64,000 nt of DNA from Leifsonia sp052114085 (lineage in GTDB: Bacteria; Actinomycetota; Actinomycetes; Actinomycetales; Microbacteriaceae): assembly GCF_052114085.1 (NCBI RefSeq), contig NZ_JBFREB010000001.1, positions 372,001 through 436,000 on the forward strand, written 5' to 3'. Shown here in pieces: positions 7,600-17,052 of this stretch (positions are counted from its first letter, which is position 1; each line of letters begins with the position of its first letter). The translations under genes were made by a program, and so were the position numbers. Under the pieces are notes generated by a model. That model ran no database searches. It was not told the origin of the DNA and saw only the letters and a program-made list of their open reading frames with translations.

Positions 7600-9144
7600 A
7601 TGGCCAACACGATTCTCGAGATGCGCAACATCTCGAAGTCCTTCCCCGGCGTCAAGGCGCTCCAGGATGTGTCGATCAGCGTCGAGGAGGGATCGGTCCA
7701 CGCGATCTGCGGCGAGAACGGCGCCGGCAAGTCCACGCTGATGAAGGTGCTGTCGGGGGTGTACCCGCACGGCACCTTCGAGGGTGAGATCGTCGTGGGC
7801 GGCGAGCCGCTGGAGTTCCGGTCGATCAACGACTCCGAGGCCGCCGGCATCGTCATCATCCACCAGGAACTGGCGCTGTCGCCGTACCTCTCGATCGCCG
7901 AGAACATCTACCTCGGCAACGAGCGTCAGCGGCACGGGTTCATCGACTGGAACGAGACCAACCTGGAGGCGGCCAAGCTGCTCGCCCGGGTCGGCCTCCA
8001 CGACAACCCGATCACGAAGATCAAAGACATCGGCGTCGGCAAGCAGCAGCTCGTGGAGATCGCGAAGGCGCTCTCCAAAGAGGTGAAGATCCTCATTCTC
8101 GACGAGCCGACGGCCGCCCTCAACGACGACGACTCGGCGCACCTGCTCGACCTGATCCGCCAGCTCCAAGAGCACGGCATCACGTCGATCATCATCAGCC
8201 ACAAGCTGAACGAGATCAAGGCGATCGCCGACCGCGTCACGATCATCCGCGACGGGCGCACGATCGAGACGCTCGAGATGGGCAAAGAGGGCACCAGCGA
8301 GGAGCGCATCATCAAGGGGATGGTGGGCCGGGATGTCGCCAGCCGGTTCCCGGACCACGTGCCGCACATCGGCGAAGAGCTGCTCCGGGTCGAGAACTGG
8401 ACGGTCCACCATCCACTCGACCGGAACCGTGTCGTCGTCGACGACGTGAACATCACGGTTCGCGCGGGCGAGATCGTCGGCATCGCCGGCCTCATGGGCG
8501 CTGGCCGCACCGAGCTCGCCATGAGCATCTTCGGTCGCAGCTACGGCGTCGGGATCAGCGGCCAGGTGTACAAGCGCGGCAAGCCGATCTCCGTCAGCAC
8601 GGTCTCGAAGGCGATCGACAACGGCATCGCCTACTCGACCGAGGACCGCAAACATTTCGGGCTGAACCTGATCGACAACATCCAGCGCAATATCTCCATC
8701 GCAGCGCTCGACAAGCTCGTCAACTGGTTCAAGTTCGTCAACGAGCAGCGGGAGTCGCTGGTCGCCGAGGAGTACCGGAAGTCGATGAACATCAAGACGC
8801 CGAACGTCCTGACGCTCACCGGCAAACTCTCCGGCGGCAACCAGCAGAAAGTCGTGCTGTCGAAGTGGATGTACTCCGACCCGGAGATCCTCATCCTCGA
8901 CGAGCCCACGCGGGGCATCGACGTCGGAGCCAAGTACGAGATCTACACGATCATCGACAAGCTCGCCGACCAGGGGAAGGGCGTGCTCGTGATCTCCTCC
9001 GAGCTGCCGGAGCTGCTCGGAATCTGCGACCGCATCTACACCCTCAGCGAGGGCCGCATCACCGCCGATGTGCCGCGGGAGAAGGCCACCGCCGAATACC
9101 TCATGCAATTCATGACCCAGGAACGCGAGAAGAACCACGCATGA
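7600..9144 (+). CDS. gguA: Sugar ABC transporter, dual ATPase subunit (GguA/MmsA type)
   Basis: Cytoplasmic ATPase of 514 residues with two ABC modules. Module 1 has Walker A GENGAGKST at 38-46 and Walker B LILDEPTAAL; module 2 has a divergent Walker A (GLMGAGRTE), the signature LSGGNQQKV and Walker B LILDEPTRGIDVGAK, the typical asymmetry of CUT2 ATPases. The start is the ATG at 7600 (MANTILEMRNISKSFPG) with AAGGA upstream; an ATG at 7582 would place the ribosome-binding site inside the gene. The stop overlaps the permease start (ATGA). Confidence 0.94.
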   Translation: MANTILEMRNISKSFPGVKALQDVSISVEEGSVHAICGENGAGKSTLMKVLSGVYPHGTFEGEIVVGGEPLEFRSINDSEAAGIVIIHQELALSPYLSIAENIYLGNERQRHGFIDWNETNLEAAKLLARVGLHDNPITKIKDIGVGKQQLVEIAKALSKEVKILILDEPTAALNDDDSAHLLDLIRQLQEHGITSIIISHKLNEIKAIADRVTIIRDGRTIETLEMGKEGTSEERIIKGMVGRDVASRFPDHVPHIGEELLRVENWTVHHPLDRNRVVVDDVNITVRAGEIVGIAGLMGAGRTELAMSIFGRSYGVGISGQVYKRGKPISVSTVSKAIDNGIAYSTEDRKHFGLNLIDNIQRNISIAALDKLVNWFKFVNEQRESLVAEEYRKSMNIKTPNVLTLTGKLSGGNQQKVVLSKWMYSDPEILILDEPTRGIDVGAKYEIYTIIDKLADQGKGVLVISSELPELLGICDRIYTLSEGRITADVPREKATAEYLMQFMTQEREKNHA

Positions 9145-10316
9145 AACCGCTTACGAAAGCCCTGAACTACCTGACCGGGCAGCTGCGCCAGATCGGCCTG
9201 TTCATCACGCTCATCGCCATCGTCGTGTTCTTCCAGATCGCGACCGGCGGCATCACGCTGGCGCCGATCAACGTGTCGAACCTGATCGTGCAGAACAGCT
9301 ACATCCTGATCCTGGCGATCGGGATGGTGATGGTGATCATCGCCGGGCACATCGACCTGTCGGTCGGCAGCGTCGTCGCCTTCATCGGCGCCATGGCGGG
9401 TGTGTTCATCTCGAACTGGCACCTGCCGTGGCCGCTCGCCATCGTGTTCTGTCTGGTGCTCGGCGCCCTGGTCGGGGCCTGGCAGGGGTTCTGGATCGCG
9501 TACTTCGGCATCCCGGCGTTCATCGTCACCCTGGCCGGGATGCTCGCGTTCCGCGGGGCCGCCCAGATCGCGCTCGGCAACCAGCAGATCTCGTTCTTCC
9601 CGAAGGAGTTCCGGGCGATCGGGTCGGGGTTCCTGCCCGCGTTCGGGACGACCGGGTACGAGCCGCTCACGATGATCCTGGGCGCACTGGCGAGCATCGC
9701 GATCCTGGCCAACGGCATCCGTCAGCGCGCAGTCCGGCGCAAGTACGACCTCGAGGACGAGCCGCTGTGGTGGTTCATCATCAAGCTCACCTTCCTGGTG
9801 CTCCTGGTGATGGTGATGACCGTGCTGCTCGCCAGCTACAACGGCACGCCGATCGTGCTGATCATCCTCGCGGTGCTGGTGGTCGGCTACTCGGCGGTCA
9901 TGAACCGCTCGGTGTTCGGCCGCCACATCTACGCGATCGGCGGCAACCTCCAGGCGGCGGCGCTGTCGGGCGTGAAGACCAAGCGCGTGACGTTCCTGCT
10001 CTTCGTCAACATGGGCGTGCTGTCGGCCGTGGCCGGTCTGGTGTTCACCGCCGGGCTCAACTTAGCGAGCCCGAGCGCCGGCACCAGCTTCGAGCTGGAT
10101 GCGATCTCCGCGGTCTTCATCGGTGGCGCGGCGGTCACCGGCGGGATCGGCACCGTCACCGGCGCGATCATCGGTGGTCTGATCATCGGTGTGCTCAACA
10201 ACGGCATGTCGATCCTCGGCATCGACAGCGACTACCAGCTGCTGATCAAGGGACTGGTGCTGCTGGCGGCCGTCGCATTCGACGTCTACAACAAGCGCCG
10301 CTCGGTCGGGGTCTGA
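9141..10316 (+). CDS. gguB: Sugar ABC transporter permease (GguB/XylH type)
   Basis: Membrane subunit of the CUT2 importer, 391 residues, about ten hydrophobic segments. Recognisable BPD_transp_2 segments are AGHIDLSVGSVVAFIGAMAG, FWIAYFGIPAFIVTLAGML and FIGGAAVTGGIGTVTGAIIGG. The length and the charged cytoplasmic insert RQRAVRRKYDLEDEPLWW (residues about 193-210) are typical of GguB/XylH rather than the shorter RbsC. Overlaps the ATPase gene by four bases and is followed by a strong hairpin, so the operon ends here. Confidence 0.93.
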   Translation: MKPLTKALNYLTGQLRQIGLFITLIAIVVFFQIATGGITLAPINVSNLIVQNSYILILAIGMVMVIIAGHIDLSVGSVVAFIGAMAGVFISNWHLPWPLAIVFCLVLGALVGAWQGFWIAYFGIPAFIVTLAGMLAFRGAAQIALGNQQISFFPKEFRAIGSGFLPAFGTTGYEPLTMILGALASIAILANGIRQRAVRRKYDLEDEPLWWFIIKLTFLVLLVMVMTVLLASYNGTPIVLIILAVLVVGYSAVMNRSVFGRHIYAIGGNLQAAALSGVKTKRVTFLLFVNMGVLSAVAGLVFTAGLNLASPSAGTSFELDAISAVFIGGAAVTGGIGTVTGAIIGGLIIGVLNNGMSILGIDSDYQLLIKGLVLLAAVAFDVYNKRRSVGV

Positions 10317-10322
10317 CCGTCT

Positions 10323-10359
10323 GCGCCGGCCGGGGCTGCCGCGGCGCCCCGGCCGGCGC
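10323..10359 (+). terminator. Strong terminator of the chvE-ggu operon
   Basis: Perfect 14-bp stem: GCGCCGGCCGGGGC (10323-10336) and GCCCCGGCCGGCGC (10346-10359), nine-base loop, seven bases after the gguB stop. Confidence 0.85.
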
Positions 10360-10385
10360 TACCCTCCGGATGGAGGATGATCGCC

Positions 10386-11174
10386 ATGTCGTTCCGTGAC
10401 TTGCACTACGCCGACCGCCCCCTGCTGCTGCCGAACGCGTGGGACGTCGGCTCGGCGCTCGGGTTCGTCGCGGCCGGATTCCCGGCAGTCGGGACGACGA
10501 GCTTCGGGGTCAACGCCTCGACGGGTCGACCGGATGCGGAGGGTGCGAGCCGGGAGGCGACGGTCGCACTCATCCGGGCGCTGGCGACTCTGCCGGTGTA
10601 CGTGACCGCCGACATCGAGGACGGCTACAGCAACGAACCGCTCGCGGTGGCCGAATTCGTCGCCGGGCTCGCGGCTGACGGGGTGAACCTGGAGGACTCG
10701 GCGGGCGGGCGCCTGGTCGACCCGGCCATCCCCTCCGCCAAGATCGCGGCGATCAAACGCGCGGCGCCGGACGTCTTCGTCAACGCGCGCATCGACTCCT
10801 ACTGGTTCCACGAGGACGACAGGGTCCCGGCCGTGCTCGAACGGGCGAAGGCGTACGCCGACGCCGGCGCGGACGGCATCTTCGTCCCCGGCGCGACCGA
10901 TCCGGCGACGCTGGAGGAGCTGGCCACGGCCATCCCGCTGCCGCTGAACGTGCTCGTGGTGCCCGGCCTCACCCTCGACGACTTGCAGGCGCTCGGGGTG
11001 AGACGGGTCAGCACGGGATCGTTGCCGTACCGCGTCGCGATCGACGCGGCCGTGGACGCGGCGGAGGCAGTCAGGGACGGACGCGCGGTGCCGACCGCGA
11101 CGTCCTACGCCGAATCGCAGCGGCGGCTGCTGGAGTTCGCTCGCGACGCCGACGCGCGTCCCGCATCCGGTTAG
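10386..11174 (+). CDS. Isocitrate lyase / PEP mutase family protein
   Basis: Cytoplasmic alpha/beta-barrel enzyme, 262 residues, of the phosphoenolpyruvate mutase-like superfamily, which makes or breaks C-C or P-C bonds next to a carboxylate with a Mg2+ ion. TTSFGVNASTG, the metal motif TADIEDGYS, GVNLEDSAGG and FVNARIDSYW are characteristic. The ATG at 10386 is placed nine bases after GGAGG; an earlier ATG at 10377 touches that site and is unlikely. The KKCGH loop typical of true isocitrate lyases is absent. Members of this subgroup include oxaloacetate decarboxylases and carboxyvinyl-phosphonate mutases, but the substrate here cannot be assigned. Confidence 0.85.
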   Translation: MSFRDLHYADRPLLLPNAWDVGSALGFVAAGFPAVGTTSFGVNASTGRPDAEGASREATVALIRALATLPVYVTADIEDGYSNEPLAVAEFVAGLAADGVNLEDSAGGRLVDPAIPSAKIAAIKRAAPDVFVNARIDSYWFHEDDRVPAVLERAKAYADAGADGIFVPGATDPATLEELATAIPLPLNVLVVPGLTLDDLQALGVRRVSTGSLPYRVAIDAAVDAAEAVRDGRAVPTATSYAESQRRLLEFARDADARPASG

Positions 11175-11186
11175 GATGGTCGCGTC

Positions 11187-11206
11187 CGGCGGTTCACGAA
11201 CCGCCG
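11187..11206. promoter_or_regulatory. 20-bp perfect dyad after the PEP mutase-like gene
   Basis: CGGCGGTTC, AC, GAACCGCCG: nine-base arms with a two-base centre. It lies 13 bases after the upstream stop and about 90 bases before the thiamine-diphosphate enzyme. The tiny centre is more typical of an operator than of a terminator, though a hairpin with a frayed loop is possible. Confidence 0.45.
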
Positions 11207-11297
11207 ATGCTCGAAAAATGGGCACGAAGCCGCCGACAGCCGCGGTGGGCGAGACACATACGGAATCGTCTCTCCGTTCGTCTCGAAAGGCTGTGCC

Positions 11298-12950
11298 ATG
11301 CCGTCCGTCTCCGCCCACGTCGCCGCCACCCTCGCCCGCCACGTCGACCACGTCTTCGGGGTGATGGGCAACGGGAACGCCCACTTCCTCGACGCGCTGG
11401 AGCGTCAGCGCGGCGGCGAGTACTGCGCCATGCGCCACGAGGCGGGCGCCGTCGTCGCCGCCGACGCGTACTTCCGCGCGTCCGGGCGGCTCGCCGCCGC
11501 GACGGCGACCTACGGCGCGGGCTTCACCAACACGCTCACGGCGCTCGCGGAGGCCGTGCAGGCGCACATCCCGCTCATCCTGGTCGTCGGCGACGAGCCG
11601 ACGTCGGGGCCCCGGCCGTGGGATGTGGACCAGATCGCGCTCGCGGCAGCGGTCGGCGCACGTACCTACACGGTCGGCCGGGCGGATGCGGCGGCCACCA
11701 CCGCCATCGCGGTCGAGCACGCGCTGACGTACCGGCTGCCGACCGTCATCGCGATCCCCTACGACGTGGCCACGCGCGACGCCGGACCGGTGCCCGAGGC
11801 GCCGGAGCCGGTGCTTCCCGCGCCGCAGGCTCCGAACGACCCGTTCTCGCACGCCGCCATCGACGCAGCAGCCGTCGCCCTCGCCGGGGCGGAGCGGCCG
11901 TTGCTCCTCGCCGGTCGCGGGGCGTGGCTGTCCGGTGCGGGCCGCGCGCTCGGCGAGCTCGCCGACGCGACCGGCGCGCTCACGGCATCCACCGCCCTCG
12001 GCCGCGGCGTCTTCCCCGACGACCGCTACGACCTCGGCGTGACCGGCGGCTTCGGCGCGGAAGGGGCGATGGAGCTGGTCCGCCGGGCCGACGTCGCCGT
12101 GGTCTTCGGGGCGTCGCTCAACCAGTTCACGATGCGGTTCGGGGAGCTATTCGCGCCCGGGACCCGCATCATCCAGGTGGACACGCGCCCGGCGGCGACG
12201 CACCCGCACGTCGGGTCGTACCTGCGCGGGGACGCGCGGCTCGTCGCCGAAGCGCTCGTCTCGCAGCTGGCGGCCGGCGGTGCCGTGCCGTCGGGATGGC
12301 GGGAGTCGCTGGAGCTCGCCCCGCAGCGGGAGCACCCGCGCGGCGACGGCTTGGCGGCCGACGGCCGGCTCGACCCACGCACGGCGGCGGCCCGGATCGG
12401 CGAACTGCTACCGGAGGAACGCGTCGTCGTCTCGGACGGCGGCCACTTCATCGGCTGGGCGAACATGTACTGGCCGGTGGCGTCGCCCGACCGGATGATC
12501 ATGGTCGGGACGGCGTACCAGTCGATCGGTCTCGGCTGGCCGAGCGTGCCGGGTGCCGCGCTCGCGCATCCCGAGTCCACGATCGTCCTGACCACCGGCG
12601 ACGGCGGCGGACTGATGGCGCTGGCCGATCTCGAGTCGGCCGTCCGGGTGGCGGGCGGACGCGGGATCGCCGTCGTCTGGAACGACGCGGCCTACGGGGC
12701 CGAGGTGAACCTGTACGGGCTGAAGGGGCTCGCGCAGGGGCCGATGCGGATCCCCGAGGTCGACTTCGCGGCGCTCGGGCAGGCCGTTGGAGCTTCGGGC
12801 GTGGTCGTCCGCACACCCGCAGATCTCGAGGTTCTCGCCGAATGGACCGCGCGCCCGGCGTCGGAGCGGCCGTTCCTCGTGCTCGACCTCCGCATCTCGG
12901 GCGACGTGGTCGCGCCCTACCAGCAGGAGATCATCCGCGTGAACTCCTGA
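11298..12950 (+). CDS. Thiamine-diphosphate-dependent enzyme (acetolactate synthase-like)
   Basis: Cytoplasmic ThDP enzyme, 550 residues, with the three domains of the decarboxylase/synthase family. The N-terminal pyrimidine domain has the catalytic glutamate in MRHEAGAV (about residue 51), the middle domain follows around 185-300, and the C-terminal domain carries the ThDP motif GDGGGLMAL through to VVWNDAAYG (GDG...N). Family members include acetolactate synthase, benzoylformate decarboxylase and sulfoacetaldehyde acetyltransferase; the FAD-binding signatures of acetolactate synthase are not obvious, so a decarboxylase or lyase is as likely. Start ATG 11298 after GAAAGG. It stands alone, ending at a long palindrome. 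Confidence 0.87.
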   Translation: MPSVSAHVAATLARHVDHVFGVMGNGNAHFLDALERQRGGEYCAMRHEAGAVVAADAYFRASGRLAAATATYGAGFTNTLTALAEAVQAHIPLILVVGDEPTSGPRPWDVDQIALAAAVGARTYTVGRADAAATTAIAVEHALTYRLPTVIAIPYDVATRDAGPVPEAPEPVLPAPQAPNDPFSHAAIDAAAVALAGAERPLLLAGRGAWLSGAGRALGELADATGALTASTALGRGVFPDDRYDLGVTGGFGAEGAMELVRRADVAVVFGASLNQFTMRFGELFAPGTRIIQVDTRPAATHPHVGSYLRGDARLVAEALVSQLAAGGAVPSGWRESLELAPQREHPRGDGLAADGRLDPRTAAARIGELLPEERVVVSDGGHFIGWANMYWPVASPDRMIMVGTAYQSIGLGWPSVPGAALAHPESTIVLTTGDGGGLMALADLESAVRVAGGRGIAVVWNDAAYGAEVNLYGLKGLAQGPMRIPEVDFAALGQAVGASGVVVRTPADLEVLAEWTARPASERPFLVLDLRISGDVVAPYQQEIIRVNS

Positions 12951-12966
12951 CGCGCCCCGCCTTCGC

Positions 12967-13023
12967 CGAGGTGCACGTAGTGGCTGCTATTTCGTCGTTT
13001 TTCCGACCACTACGTGCACCTCG
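12967..13023. terminator. Long palindrome between convergent genes (bidirectional terminator)
   Basis: Perfect 17-bp arms CGAGGTGCACGTAGTGG (12967-12983) and CCACTACGTGCACCTCG (13007-13023) with a 23-base T-rich loop. It sits between the convergent ThDP gene and araA. It is one of three similar long-stem palindromes in the window (see also 26436 and 31935). Confidence 0.65.
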
Positions 13024-13101
13024 ACGATGTGAATGGCGGAGGGGGGAGGTGGGTTCCTGACCGCCGGCACCGATGACAACCGGCGGCCAGGAGGTCGGGC
13101 G

Positions 13102-14619
13102 TCAGAGGCCGCGGGCGAGGCGGTAGTAGGCGGCGTTCCAGTCCAGCTCGCGCTGCACGCCGCGCAGCGTGGTCGACTCGTCAATCACCAGCAGCTCGGT
13201 GCGCGCGATGCGGGCGAAGTCCGCGAACGTCTCGACTCCGACGGCCGTGCTCATTACGGTGTGGTGCGCGGCGCCCGCCTCCAGCCACGCCGTGGCCGAC
13301 GTGGTGAAGTCCGGAGCGGGTTTCCACACGGCGCGCCCCACCGGAAGCTTCGGCAGGGGAGCCGTCGGCTCGACGACCTCGACGACGTTCGCGACGAGGC
13401 GGAAGCGGTCGCGCATGTCCGACAGCGCGACCACCACGGCGGGGCCAGGGTCCGCGGTGAAGACCAGGCGGACCGGGTCGTCCTTGCCGCCGATGCCGAG
13501 CGGGTGCACCTCGAGCGACGGCTTGGCGCTGGTCAGCGACGGCGCCACCTCCAGCATGTGGGCGCCCAGGATGCGCTCGTCGCCGGGCGTGAGGTCGTAC
13601 GTGTAGTCCTCCATGAGGGATGCGCCACCCGGCAGGCCCGCGCCCATCACGTTGGCGGCGCGCACCAGGATCGCGGTCTTCCAGTCGCCCTCGGCGCCGA
13701 AACCGTACCCCTCGGCCATCAGGCGCTGCACGGCGAGACCGGGCAGCTGCTTGAGCGCGCCGAGGTCCTCGAAGCTGGTCGTGAACGCGCCGAAGCCGCC
13801 CTCTTCGAGGAACGATCGCAGGCCCAGCTCGATGGCCGCACCGTCCCTCAGCGACTGGTGGCGTTCGCCGCCGCGACGGAGTTCGGGGACCACGTCGTAC
13901 AGCTCCTCGTACTCGGCGACCAGCGCGTCCACGTCGGCGTCGGCGGCCGCGGTGACCCCATCCGCCAGCTCGTTGACGCCCCACGTGTTCACCTGCACGC
14001 CGAAGACGAGTTCTGCCTCCGTCTTGTCGCCCTCAGTGACGGCGACGAAGCGCATGTTGTCGCCGAACCGGGCCAGCTTGAGGGAGCGGGTGGCGGCCCA
14101 GCCGGCCGCCGCGCGCATCCACGTGCCGATCCGCGCCGTCACGACAGGGTTGCTCACGTGCCCGACGACCGTAGTGCGCGGGATGCTGAGCCGCGTCTGG
14201 ATGTACCCGAACTCGCGGTCGCCGTGGGCCGCCTGGTTCAGGTTCATGAAGTCGAAGTCGATCTCCGCCCACGGCAGCTCGACGTTCGCCTGGGTGTGGA
14301 AGTGGAGCAGCGGCTTCTGCAGCGCGTCGAGGCCGGCGATCCACATCTTCGCGGGGCTGAACGTGTGCATCCACGCGACCAGACCGATCACGGCGTCGTC
14401 GGCGTTCGCCTCGAGCATCGTGCGGCGGATGGCGTCGGAGTCGGTGAGCACCGGCTTCCACACCACGCGCACCGGCACGTCGGCGGCCGCGCCGAGCTGG
14501 TCGGCGATCGCACGCGACTGGTCGGCGACCTGCGCGAGGGTCTCGGGTCCGTACAGGTGCTGGCTTCCGGTGAGGAACCAGACCTCGTAATGGTCCAGGG
14601 AGGTGGTGAGCTTCGGCAT
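13102..14619 (-). CDS. araA: L-arabinose isomerase
   Basis: Cytoplasmic Mn2+-dependent isomerase converting L-arabinose to L-ribulose, 505 residues, the usual AraA length. The N-terminus reads YEVWFLTGSQHLYGPETL, the family signature. Metal and substrate residues are visible in TTSFEDL, YGFGAEGDWKTA, LGAHMLEV and AGAAHHTV. Start ATG 14619 overlaps the araD stop (TGATG), with AAGGA 13 bases upstream. Last gene of araBDA; the convergent palindrome at 12967 ends the transcript. Confidence 0.97.
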   Translation of the reverse strand: MPKLTTSLDHYEVWFLTGSQHLYGPETLAQVADQSRAIADQLGAAADVPVRVVWKPVLTDSDAIRRTMLEANADDAVIGLVAWMHTFSPAKMWIAGLDALQKPLLHFHTQANVELPWAEIDFDFMNLNQAAHGDREFGYIQTRLSIPRTTVVGHVSNPVVTARIGTWMRAAAGWAATRSLKLARFGDNMRFVAVTEGDKTEAELVFGVQVNTWGVNELADGVTAAADADVDALVAEYEELYDVVPELRRGGERHQSLRDGAAIELGLRSFLEEGGFGAFTTSFEDLGALKQLPGLAVQRLMAEGYGFGAEGDWKTAILVRAANVMGAGLPGGASLMEDYTYDLTPGDERILGAHMLEVAPSLTSAKPSLEVHPLGIGGKDDPVRLVFTADPGPAVVVALSDMRDRFRLVANVVEVVEPTAPLPKLPVGRAVWKPAPDFTTSATAWLEAGAAHHTVMSTAVGVETFADFARIARTELLVIDESTTLRGVQRELDWNAAYYRLARGL

Positions 14620-15323
14620 CAGGAGAGGGGTCCTTCCGGCTTCTGTCCGTAGACGTTCTGGTAGCGGTCGAAGAGGCGGTCGATCGCCTCCGACGGGAGG
14701 GGGACGAGCGGGCCGCCCTGACGGGCGATGTGGACGGTGCGGGCGACGTCCTCGGTCATCACTGCGGCTTTGACGGCATCGCGTGCGTCCGCTCCGATGG
14801 TGAAGACGCCGTGGTTCTGCATCAGCACCGCGCGGCTGCGGTGGCCGTTCAGAGTCTGCACGATGCCGCGGCCGATGGAGTCGTCGCCGATGATCGCGAA
14901 CGGTCCGACCGGGATGTCGCCGCCGAACTCGTCCGCCATCGCCGTGATGACGCACGGGATCGGTTCGGCGCGCGCCGCCCACGCCGTCGCGTAGGTGGAG
15001 TGGGTGTGGACAACGCCGCCCACGTCGGACAGGTTGCGGTACACGTAGGCGTGCGCGGCGGTGTCCGAGGAGGGGGAGCGGTCGCTTCCGATCGAGCCGG
15101 GGACGACCTCCCCGTCGAGGGTGCAGAGGATCATGTTCTCCGGGGCGAGGTCGTCGTAGTCGACGCCGCTCGGCTTGATGACGAAGAGCTCCTCGCCGGG
15201 GACCCGTTCGGAGACGTTGCCGCCGGTCCACACGACCAGTCCGTAGCGGACCAGCTCGCCGTGCAGCGCGGCGACGCGTTCCCGTACGGCGCGGACGGCG
15301 GGGGTCTCGAGGTCGGTCGTCAT
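14619..15323 (-). CDS. araD: L-ribulose-5-phosphate 4-epimerase
   Basis: Zn2+-dependent class II aldolase-fold enzyme that converts L-ribulose 5-phosphate to D-xylulose 5-phosphate, 234 residues. Visible motifs are TGGNVSER, the phosphate-binding KPSGVDYDDL, zinc histidines in VHTHSTYATAW, and the third in MQNHGVFTIG. Start ATG 15323 follows GGAAGGAG, overlaps the araB stop, and its own stop overlaps the araA start, so the three are translationally coupled. Confidence 0.96.
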   Translation of the reverse strand: MTTDLETPAVRAVRERVAALHGELVRYGLVVWTGGNVSERVPGEELFVIKPSGVDYDDLAPENMILCTLDGEVVPGSIGSDRSPSSDTAAHAYVYRNLSDVGGVVHTHSTYATAWAARAEPIPCVITAMADEFGGDIPVGPFAIIGDDSIGRGIVQTLNGHRSRAVLMQNHGVFTIGADARDAVKAAVMTEDVARTVHIARQGGPLVPLPSEAIDRLFDRYQNVYGQKPEGPLS

Positions 15324-16966
15324 GCGGAGGCTCCTTCCACGGGGATGGCGTCGATGGCGGCCTGCTCGACGGCGAGGCCGGCCTGGTAGCGCTGGAGGTA
15401 GGTCGCGAAGCCGGCCACGTCGTCCGGATGCGCGTTCGTGGTCTCGAAGGCGAAGCCGCCGAAGACGCGGTGGCGCAGGTAGGCATCCAACTCGGCGGCG
15501 GTGGAAGCGCCGGCGCCACCGGTGCCCTGGCTCGCCGAGAGGTACGCGGCGAGCACGGCGATGCCCCAGGCGCCACCCTCGGAAGCGGTGTCGGCGACCG
15601 ACACAGGCGCGTCGATGGCCCCGGCGAGGAACCGCTGGGCGACACCGGCGGTGCGGAACATGCCGCCGTGGGCGAACATCCGATCGAGTGCAACGCCTTC
15701 GTCGCGCAGGACGCGCATCCCGAGCGCCAGTGTGCCGAACACGCCGTAGAGCTGGGCGCGCACGAAGTTGGCGAGCGTGAGCCGGCTGTCGGGCGTCCGC
15801 AGGACGAGCGGCCGGCCCTCGGAGAGTCCGGCGATCGGCTCGCCGGCGAGGTGGTTGTAGGCGAGGAGTCCGCCCGCGTCGGCTTCTCCGCCGAGCGCCT
15901 CGCGGAACAGGGTCTGGTAGACGGCGTCGGTGGGCCGCGGTGCGCCCGACGCCTCGGCGAACCGACCGAACAGGCCCGCCCACGCCGCGAGTTCGCTCGC
16001 GCCGTTGTTGCAGTGCACCATCGCGACCAGATCGCCGGCCGGCGTGGTGACGAGGTCGAGCTCATGGTGCACGGAGGCGAGTGGATGCTCGAGCACGACC
16101 ATGGCGAAGATGCTGGTGCCGGCGGAGACGTTGCCCGTGCGCGGCGCGATGGAGGCCGTGGCGACCATGCCCGTGCCGGCGTCGCCTTCGGGCGGGCAGA
16201 ACGGGACGCCCGGGCGCAACGCGCCGGTCGGGTCGAGCAGTGCGGCGCCTTCCTCGGTCAGAGTGCCCGCATCCTGGCCCGCGACGAGCACCTCGGGCAG
16301 GAGAGCAGGGAGGTCGATTCCGCGCGCACTCTCGAGCGCGGCGTAGAGGTCGAGGAGGTCGCCGTCGTACGTCGTGGTCGCCGGGTCGATCGGGAACATG
16401 CCCGACGCATCCCCGACACCGAGGGCGTTGCGGCCGGTGAGGCGGCGGTGCACGTAACCGGCGAGGGTGGTGAACGAGTCGATGCGGTGGATGTGCGGCT
16501 CGCCGTCGATAACGGCCTGATGCAGGTGGGCGATCGACCAGCGCAGCGGGATGTTGACCCCGAAGGCCTTCGTCAGCTCGGCGGCGGCCGGGCCGGTGTT
16601 CGTGTTCCGCCACGTGCGGAACGGGACGAGCAGTTCCCCGTCGGCGTCGAACGCGAGGTAGCCATGCATCATCGCCGAAACGCCCATCGCGGCGAACGTC
16701 GACGGTCGAATGCCGTGGCGCTGCTCGGCATCCGCTACGAGGTCCGCGTACGCGGCCTGCAGCCCCGACCAGACGGAGTCGAGCGAGTAGGTCCACAGCC
16801 GGTCGACGTACTCGTTCTCCCACTCGTGGGAGCCGACGGCCAGCACGGTGCCCGGGTCGTCCGCATCCACCAGGCAGGCCTTGATGCGGGTCGAGCCGAA
16901 CTCGATGCCGAGGGCGGTGCGTCCCGTCGCGATGGCGTCGCCATGGCGGGTTTCCGGCGCGGTCAT
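15320..16966 (-). CDS. araB: L-ribulokinase (FGGY family)
   Basis: ATP-dependent kinase phosphorylating L-ribulose, 548 residues with the two actin-like domains of the FGGY family: LGIEFGSTRIKACLVD at the N-terminus, CPPEGDAGTGMVAT and GNVSAGTSIF in the hinge region, and AHGGMFRTAGVAQRFLAGAI near residue 435 of the C-terminal domain. I use the ATG at 16966 (MTAPETRHGD), which follows GTGAGGAGC; the earlier ATG at 16996 lies inside the operator. Ribulokinase is chosen over xylulokinase because of the araD and araA neighbours. Confidence 0.92.
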   Translation of the reverse strand: MTAPETRHGDAIATGRTALGIEFGSTRIKACLVDADDPGTVLAVGSHEWENEYVDRLWTYSLDSVWSGLQAAYADLVADAEQRHGIRPSTFAAMGVSAMMHGYLAFDADGELLVPFRTWRNTNTGPAAAELTKAFGVNIPLRWSIAHLHQAVIDGEPHIHRIDSFTTLAGYVHRRLTGRNALGVGDASGMFPIDPATTTYDGDLLDLYAALESARGIDLPALLPEVLVAGQDAGTLTEEGAALLDPTGALRPGVPFCPPEGDAGTGMVATASIAPRTGNVSAGTSIFAMVVLEHPLASVHHELDLVTTPAGDLVAMVHCNNGASELAAWAGLFGRFAEASGAPRPTDAVYQTLFREALGGEADAGGLLAYNHLAGEPIAGLSEGRPLVLRTPDSRLTLANFVRAQLYGVFGTLALGMRVLRDEGVALDRMFAHGGMFRTAGVAQRFLAGAIDAPVSVADTASEGGAWGIAVLAAYLSASQGTGGAGASTAAELDAYLRHRVFGGFAFETTNAHPDDVAGFATYLQRYQAGLAVEQAAIDAIPVEGASA

Positions 16967-16983
16967 ACAGCTCCTCACGTCGT

Positions 16984-17037
16984 TGTGACCGGTCACATTA
17001 ACGCCGAGTCTACGGGATGCGTCCGCGGCGCTGTCAA
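16984..17037 (-). promoter_or_regulatory. araBDA promoter with perfect LacI operator
   Basis: On the minus strand, -35 TTGACA (complement of 17032-17037) and -10 TAGACT (complement of 17007-17012) are 19 bases apart. The palindrome TGTGACCGGTCACA (16984-16997) lies just downstream of the predicted start site and ends 18 bases before the araB ATG, an ideal repressor position. Confidence 0.75.
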
Positions 17038-17052
17038 GCCCGCCGCCGCGGA

